Positions 7,527 to 10,404 of a stretch of 10,404 nucleotides of DNA are shown here, one piece after another; within the stretch, counting starts at the first letter, position 1, and every line of letters starts with the position of its first letter. The translations under genes were made by a program, and so were the position numbers. The stretch covers positions 1-10,404 of the forward strand of contig JAQICW010000075.1 in the NCBI GenBank assembly GCA_027858355.1. The letters run 5' to 3'. The stretch is from Desulfobacula sp. (GTDB lineage Bacteria; Desulfobacterota; Desulfobacteria; Desulfobacterales; Desulfobacteraceae). The notes under the pieces were generated by a model. The model was not told where the DNA came from, did no database searches, and saw only the letters and a program-made list of their open reading frames with translations.

Positions 7527-8392
7527 TGAAAAAGAAAAAGAAAAACACTGGTTTGGGAAGGGGAATTTCAGCACTGATTCCGGATTTTGACATGTCGGAG
7601 AGCAGTCCTGATTTTTTCATGTGTTCCATTGAAGATATAAAGCCTAACAGGTATCAGCCAAGAACCGTGTTCAACCAGGAAGAAATGGACATGCTAAAGG
7701 AATCCATTGCACAGCAGGGTATTTTGCAACCTTTGCTGGTAAGGCATCTTGATGATTCCTATGAGTTGATAGCAGGTGAGAGAAGGCTTCGCGCTGCCAG
7801 GGAAGTTAATTTGACCCATGTGCCCGTGTTTGTAAAAAATTTGACGGATGAACAGGTCCTGGAAGTTTCCATTATTGAGAATATTCAAAGAGAAAATTTA
7901 AATGTTCTTGAAGAGGCAGAAGCTTATTACCGATTGATTAATGAATTTAATTATACCCAGGAAAAAGTTGCAAAAAAAATTGGTAAGAACCGTTCTACAA
8001 TCGCAAATCTGATTCGTCTCAGAAGCCTACCCCAGGTGATTAAAGACAGCCTGATAGTAGAAAAAATATCCATGGGACATGCAAGAGCCCTTTTAGGGGC
8101 TGGCTCCCAGGAAAACCAGATTTATCTTTTTGAAATAGTCCTTGAAAAAGAGTTGTCTGTGAGACAGACGGAAAAACTTGTCAATAACGCCAAAAAAGAA
8201 CCCCAGAAATTTCAGAAAAAAATATCAGCAGCTGAAAAACAATTTCTTGATGAAACCTGTTCAATACTTTCCAACCATAATCAATCCATTGTCAAAATTA
8301 AAAAGATCGGGGATAAAGGCAAGATTGAAATCAATTTTAAATCCAAAACAGAGTTTCAGCGCCTGGTCGATCTTCTGAGCCATGTTTCATGA
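7523..8392 (+). CDS. parB: Chromosome partitioning protein ParB (CTPase, parS-binding)
   Basis: The 289-residue protein has the whole ParB layout. A basic N-terminus carries GLGRGISALIP at 10-20, the conserved segment that contacts ParA. The ParB/Srx CTP-binding domain has QPR at 45-47, GERRLRA at 85-91 and ENIQRENLN at 119-127. A helix-turn-helix at about 144-166 (TQEKVAKKIGKNRSTIANLIRL region) reads parS, and a C-terminal dimerisation domain follows. In the family, ParB loads at parS, slides as a CTP clamp and recruits ParA and SMC. The ATGA overlaps with parA upstream and the ispH fusion downstream suggest translational coupling. An adjacent second ATG (7526) could be used equally. No good parS was found in the window. 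Confidence 0.95.
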   Translation: MMKKKKKNTGLGRGISALIPDFDMSESSPDFFMCSIEDIKPNRYQPRTVFNQEEMDMLKESIAQQGILQPLLVRHLDDSYELIAGERRLRAAREVNLTHVPVFVKNLTDEQVLEVSIIENIQRENLNVLEEAEAYYRLINEFNYTQEKVAKKIGKNRSTIANLIRLRSLPQVIKDSLIVEKISMGHARALLGAGSQENQIYLFEIVLEKELSVRQTEKLVNNAKKEPQKFQKKISAAEKQFLDETCSILSNHNQSIVKIKKIGDKGKIEINFKSKTEFQRLVDLLSHVS

Positions 8393-10104
8393 AAATAGTC
8401 GTTGCGAAAACGGCCGGGTTCTGTATGGGAGTCCGCCGTGCTGTGGATATGGTGCTGGATGCATCTAACCTGTCCCAGGAACCCATTTATACCTATGGGC
8501 CTTTGATCCATAACCCCCAGGTCCTGAAAATGCTTGAGGGAAAAAAGATTTTCAGGATTGATAAAATTCCTGAAAAGGGTAGTGGTATTGTTTTAATCCG
8601 GGCACACGGGGTTCCGCCGGAGGATGAAAAAGCATTAAAGCATGCCGGTTTTACAGTGATAAATGCGACTTGCCCCAGGGTAGTAAGAGTCCAGGTGATT
8701 ATTGATGAATATGCCCGGAAAGGGTATTCAACTATTATTATCGGGGATGAGCAACACCCGGAAGTCGTGGGTCTTTTGGGATATGCAAAGGGAAAAGGGC
8801 ATACCATAACATCCATGGAACGGCTTTGTACACTGCCCAAGTTTGAAGCTGCTGTTATTGTTGCTCAAACCACCCAGAATACTGCATTTTATGATGAAAT
8901 AAAGACATGGTGTAAAACCAATGCACCCCATTATAAAATATTTGATACTATCTGCGGCTCCACTGAAAAACGCCAGGCAGAAATCCGTAAACTTGCCGGG
9001 GAAAATGATGCAGTGATAGTTGTTGGAGGAAGACAGAGCGGAAATACAAAACGACTGGCACAGATTGCATCCGGAACAGGCAAATTTGTTACCCATATTG
9101 AAGATGTTTCCCAGATTGATTATGAGAAATTGTCATTTGCCAGGTCTGTTGCGATTACAGCCGGAGCATCTACACCAAACTGGATCATTAATGATGCGTA
9201 CAGGAAAATAGAAAGCAATCTTCAACATCAACATGTTGTGAAAGCCTTTTTATTTTTTATTCGTGATTTTTTACTGAAAACCAATATAATGGCTGCTGTA
9301 GGTGCAGGCTTCCTGACCTACGCATGTTCCATGCTTCAAGGGATTACCCGGGATTTTCACCATGCTTTGATTGCCACGCTCTATGTCCTTTCAATGCAGA
9401 TATTAAACAATTTGTTTACGATTAAATCTGATAAATATAATCATCCCCAAAGAGCGCTTTTTTACAAAAAAAATCGTTTTTATCTGTGTGTTCTTGCCAT
9501 TTTATCAGGTTCAACAGGTCTTTACCTGAGCTTTACCACGGGAGTGTTCTCTTTTTTTGTTCTGCTTGTCATGAGTATTTTGGGGTTGTCATACAATTTG
9601 AAAATCATCTCTTTAATGTTAAAAAAGGGAACCGTTGCCAGAATAAAAGATATCCCCGGTTCAAAAACCATTCTGATTACCATTGCCTGGGGAACAGTAA
9701 CATGCCTTTTGCCGGCAATGACAAATCCAAGCGATTTGATTTCAGTTGCAATGGTGTGCCTGTTTGCCATGGGGCTTGTATTTGCGAGAACTGCCTTTTT
9801 TGATATTATGGCCATTCAGGGTGATAGAATCACAGGCAAAGAAACCCTTCCCACCCTTTTAGGGGAAAATCGCAGTTTTGAAATCATACAATATGTGTTG
9901 CTTGTTGATATGGGTATTATTATTTTATCTATTTTCACAGATGTATTGGCAATAAAGGCTTTCTTTTTCGCTTTCATACCCTTGATCATGCTTTTATTAA
10001 TAAGGTTTTTTAAAAACAATAGTCTTATATCTGGTGTGCATCGAGAATTTGTTATTGAATTTTTATTTCTTGCTACAGGATTATTGGCTGCTGTGATTAC
10101 ATAG
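8389..10104 (+). CDS. ispH: Fusion protein: IspH (HMBPP reductase) + UbiA-type prenyltransferase membrane domain
   Basis: Residues 1-277 are a complete IspH/LytB. The [4Fe-4S] ligands are C12, C95 and C189. HNP at 41-43, RAHG at 71-74, EQHPE at 121-125, QTT at 160-162, SGN at 217-219 and GAST at 259-262 match the known substrate-binding positions. IspH reduces HMBPP to IPP and DMAPP, the last step of the MEP pathway, in the cytoplasm. Residues about 285-571 form a nine-helix membrane domain of the UbiA superfamily: NNLFTIKSD at 340-348 aligns with NDxxDxxxD, IPGSK at 422-426 precedes a WG helix, and DIMAIQGDRITGKETLP at 472-488 aligns with the second Asp-rich motif. Both motifs lack the central Asp (T344, A475), so prenyl transfer is uncertain. 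No stop or frameshift lies between the halves. The start overlaps the parB stop as ATGA, so it is probably co-translated. Confidence 0.9.
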   Translation: MKIVVAKTAGFCMGVRRAVDMVLDASNLSQEPIYTYGPLIHNPQVLKMLEGKKIFRIDKIPEKGSGIVLIRAHGVPPEDEKALKHAGFTVINATCPRVVRVQVIIDEYARKGYSTIIIGDEQHPEVVGLLGYAKGKGHTITSMERLCTLPKFEAAVIVAQTTQNTAFYDEIKTWCKTNAPHYKIFDTICGSTEKRQAEIRKLAGENDAVIVVGGRQSGNTKRLAQIASGTGKFVTHIEDVSQIDYEKLSFARSVAITAGASTPNWIINDAYRKIESNLQHQHVVKAFLFFIRDFLLKTNIMAAVGAGFLTYACSMLQGITRDFHHALIATLYVLSMQILNNLFTIKSDKYNHPQRALFYKKNRFYLCVLAILSGSTGLYLSFTTGVFSFFVLLVMSILGLSYNLKIISLMLKKGTVARIKDIPGSKTILITIAWGTVTCLLPAMTNPSDLISVAMVCLFAMGLVFARTAFFDIMAIQGDRITGKETLPTLLGENRSFEIIQYVLLVDMGIIILSIFTDVLAIKAFFFAFIPLIMLLLIRFFKNNSLISGVHREFVIEFLFLATGLLAAVIT

Positions 10105-10126
10105 GGTAAATCCCTGAATTTTAGCT

Positions 10127-10152
10127 AAAAAGACTGTTGGTGTTCAGCAGTC
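10127..10152 (-). terminator. Probable intrinsic terminator of the right-edge gene, overlapping its stop codon
   Basis: On the minus strand GACTGCT pairs with AACAGTC (7 bp including one G-T) around a 7-base loop, followed by five Ts (complement of 10127-10131). The stop codon of the right-edge gene (10144-10146) lies within this hairpin. It sits in the 39-bp gap between two convergent genes. On the plus strand it lacks a T-run, so I see no clear terminator for the ispH fusion. Confidence 0.5.
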
Positions 10153-10404
10153 AAGATCAAACAGGTACTTGAACTTTCGAAGATAGCCTTCTATGGAAAG
10201 GGGCAGCACATATGTAAACACGTCCAGTAGAATAATCGCATTAACGGCGGAATCTGTTTTGCTCGCGGCCTTCAACCGCTCGGCGATTGCTATATTTACT
10301 ATGTGCATATCGGCATATATTTTTATGAGTTCCTTTAAATCAAAATCTGTAGGTTTTCCTTCATTTTTCAGGAAAAATTGCCTAAGCAGATACATGGATG
10401 CTGC
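10144..10404 (-). CDS. Conserved-looking protein of unknown function (C-terminal 86 residues; runs off right edge)
   Basis: The frame is open from the right edge to a TGA at 10144-10146. An internal Met codon at 10395 is probably not the start, because the frame continues upstream as A-A-S to the edge. The visible part is soluble and looks largely helical, with LRQFFLKNEGKPTDFDLKE near the left and DSAVNAIILLDVFTYVLP in the middle. It has no metal-binding motif or membrane helix. I do not recognise the family with confidence. It is convergent with the ispH fusion, and the terminator-like hairpin at its end supports it being a real gene. Confidence 0.6.
   Translation of the reverse strand, partial: AASMYLLRQFFLKNEGKPTDFDLKELIKIYADMHIVNIAIAERLKAASKTDSAVNAIILLDVFTYVLPLSIEGYLRKFKYLFDLDC

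Noticed and set aside
8383..8396. parS-like sequence TGTTTCATGAAAAT at the parB/ispH junction
   Set aside because: The parS consensus has CACGTG at its centre (16 bp). This copy lacks the central CG, so the half-site spacing is two bases short and the right arm is imperfect. It is explained by coding sequence.
10103..10115. AGGG-TAAAT-CCCT mini-hairpin after the ispH fusion stop
   Set aside because: The stem has only 4 bp and is not followed by a T-run, so it is not supportable as a terminator.

Overview
The window looks like chromosomal DNA from an anaerobic, AT-leaning deltaproteobacterium of the Desulfobacterales type (inference). The grounds are an Hdr/DsrK-like iron-sulfur protein that appears to contain selenocysteine, a parA-parB pair followed directly by ispH, a full-length HrpA helicase and a periplasmic-binding/PAS sensor. 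Nothing in it looks like a phage, transposon, CRISPR array, rRNA or tRNA.

Layout. Bases 1-1044 (minus) hold the N-terminal 348 residues of a membrane sensor cut by the left edge. A short spacer with two perfect palindromes separates it from hrpA (1153-5091, minus). A 179-bp divergent spacer follows. Bases 5271-6590 (plus) encode an iron-sulfur protein with two [4Fe-4S] motifs and a CCG cysteine-rich domain. Its reading frame crosses an in-frame TGA at 6000-6002, and a bacterial SECIS-like hairpin lies just downstream, so I annotate one 439-residue selenoprotein rather than two ORFs. A strong intrinsic terminator at 6622-6661 ends it. Next comes the tight operon parA (6750-7526), parB (7523-8392) and an ispH-ubiA fusion (8389-10104), joined by two ATGA stop/start overlaps. 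The right edge (10144-10404, minus) holds the C-terminal part of a convergent gene of unknown function.

How the genes relate. ParA and ParB would act with parS sites on chromosome segregation, but I found no good parS here. The fusion protein joins the last enzyme of the MEP isoprenoid pathway (IspH, Fe-S, O2-sensitive) to a nine-helix UbiA-type prenyltransferase membrane domain whose Asp-rich motifs are partly degenerate. The selenoprotein probably transfers electrons to or from a disulfide or a quinone/ferredoxin-type partner, but no partner gene sits beside it.

The two items most worth following are the UGA/SECIS pair in the Hdr-like gene and the IspH-UbiA fusion. All calls come from reading motifs by eye; no database search was possible.
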